Origin: Leptobrachium leishanense
Lineage: Eukaryota; Chordata; Amphibia; Anura; Megophryidae
Direction of reading: 5' to 3'
Assembly (NCBI GenBank): GCA_009667805.1
Contig: RXON01001589.1
Coordinates: 1-64,000 of the forward strand
DNA: 64,000 nt
In this document: positions 63,276 through 64,000 of the stretch, piece by piece
Numbering within the stretch: the stretch's first letter is position 1
Layout: each line of letters starts with the position of its first letter
Position numbers and translations under genes: made by a program
The notes under the pieces: model-generated
The model's input: only the letters and a program-made list of their open reading frames with translations
Databases searched by the model: none
What the model was told of the DNA's origin: nothing

Positions 63276-63300
63276 CAGCTAAATGTTAGACTAAGGAGTA

Positions 63301-64000
63301 TCAGGCAGAGTAATTCCCTAAGCAATATGTAGAACAATCAAACACACTTTTATTTTTTAACCATGTACTTATGACTGCACATATTGCTCCTGATGAAGTC
63401 TTTTGACGAAACGCGTCGAGCGTGAGCAGTCTTATCTTTATTTTTATTTTTATTAATAAAATCCTTTGACTGGAGAAACTTTGGTCTTGGCTGATTGTTC
63501 CTGAAGTGCACCGGCTGTGGAGGAAATCATACCCCAGGTCCTAGACACCCATGGAACGGTGATAACGATCTTGTTTTTTGATGTGCGTGAATTGATTCAA
63601 ATACTGTTTGTTCATTTAACATGCACCTCTAAGTGATTTTAATTCCTTGTAGGATTACCCTCTACCTTCTTCTTATTGAATATTGTTATAGTGAAATGTT
63701 ACTTCATCCCCTCCTGCAAACCCTGACCCATGCTGCACCCCTGCTTGCCCTCCCCTAAATAGTGCGATGCCTGACCAGGTCCTGAGCCTGGAAGGGAAGC
63801 CGACGGTCCTTTGGATCCACAAATGATTTGTGCGGGAAGACCCCCGAGCGATTTATCCCATTGACACTATTCTCCCCGTATATGTTGTATTTATTGGTTG
63901 TCACCTATTATGATAAAAGAGGGATTATAAAGGATTTTATATCCAAAATTCTAAGTAATTAGAATATGCAATTTATATTCCTCATCACAAAAAACATTTG
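63301..64000. other. No gene; repeat-like segment with GACGAAACGCGTCG motif
   Basis: CTCCTGATGAAGTCTTTTGA followed by CGAAACGCGTCG at 63389-63420 is a short imperfect palindrome, and AATAAAATCC follows at 63455. A related phrase (GAGGAAG...GCGAAACGC...AATAAA) occurs at 22931-23012. I see no coding frame to the end of the window. Confidence 0.4.

Larger units (their letters stand above)
51283..63276 (-). mobile_element. L1-clade LINE, split into four pieces by three insertions
   Basis: The minus-strand pieces are 63276-61541, 58135-58071, 56579-55595 and 52567-51283. Removing the inserts (61540-58136, 58070-56580, 55594-52568) leaves about 3.8 kb of ORF2, the expected length for L1 (about 1265 codons), plus a 260-bp 3' UTR with AATAAA (51299-51304) and an A-run at 51280-51286. 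The order is endonuclease, linker, RT with YADD, C-terminal Cys region. ORF1 is not seen: the element stops at the ORF2 start, and sequence above 63300 is unrelated. Confidence 0.9.

Overview
This window is repeat-rich DNA from a vertebrate nuclear genome, most likely an amphibian and probably a frog. That is inferred from the mix of elements: CR1, L2 and L1-clade LINEs, a Gmr1-type Ty3/gypsy element, Tc1 and mariner transposons, hAT-like and Harbinger-like MITEs, and exons of a Myb/SANT-like protein. I see no bacterial operon, rRNA, tRNA or CRISPR, and no confident conventional host gene. Most long open frames are transposon remnants or the by-product of tandem repeats whose period is a multiple of three.

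Layout. 1-866: 5' end of a minus-strand LTR element with a tRNA-Leu-type primer site, inserted in an exon-like coiled-coil segment. 1819-5990: nearly full-length minus-strand CR1 (SGNH-hydrolase ORF1, endonuclease, RT). 6091-15174: minus-strand Gmr1-like gypsy element with integrase before RT, split by a plus-strand CR1 (8808-12038) and carrying a third LTR. 15398-18011: small hAT-like MITE and Myb/SANT-type exons, including a short exon-intron unit that appears duplicated. 19209-21105: degraded mariner whose transposase holds 29 in-frame copies of a 21-bp unit. 21127-25590: 54-bp minisatellite, 19-bp CACGTG-containing minisatellite, and a GC-rich cluster of palindromes. 25653-29325: two inverted copies of one foldback element, one holding a TTAA-flanked multi-hairpin element, then a 27-bp minisatellite. 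29803-35296: a 5.5-kb region bounded by hAT-like ends and a perfect 8-bp target duplication, filled with MITEs and a second, inverted 54-bp array. 35893-40275: AT-rich 24-bp array interrupted by two further nested transposons. 40614-42235: Tc1 transposon with a 340-aa open transposase. 42341-44268: 62-bp minisatellite. 44594-49450: L2 and CR1 fragments. 51283-63276: L1-clade ORF2 on the minus strand, cut by three insertions (a gag-only LTR element and two hAT-like elements), each with its own target duplication.

How it fits together. The window is a nesting record. Target duplications are recoverable for the hAT-like elements (AGTGTAAA, ATAACAAT, GTGTTTGC, TTCATGAT, AAAAGCAG), the LTR element (GGTCC), a solo LTR (GTAC) and the TAA-flanked MITEs, so relative ages can be read. 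The most unusual points are the integrase-before-RT pol order, the catalytic-peptide minisatellite in a transposase, hAT-like ends that seem to have moved with nested cargo, and the phase-consistent duplicated micro-exons. All assignments come from reading motifs by eye; no database search was possible.
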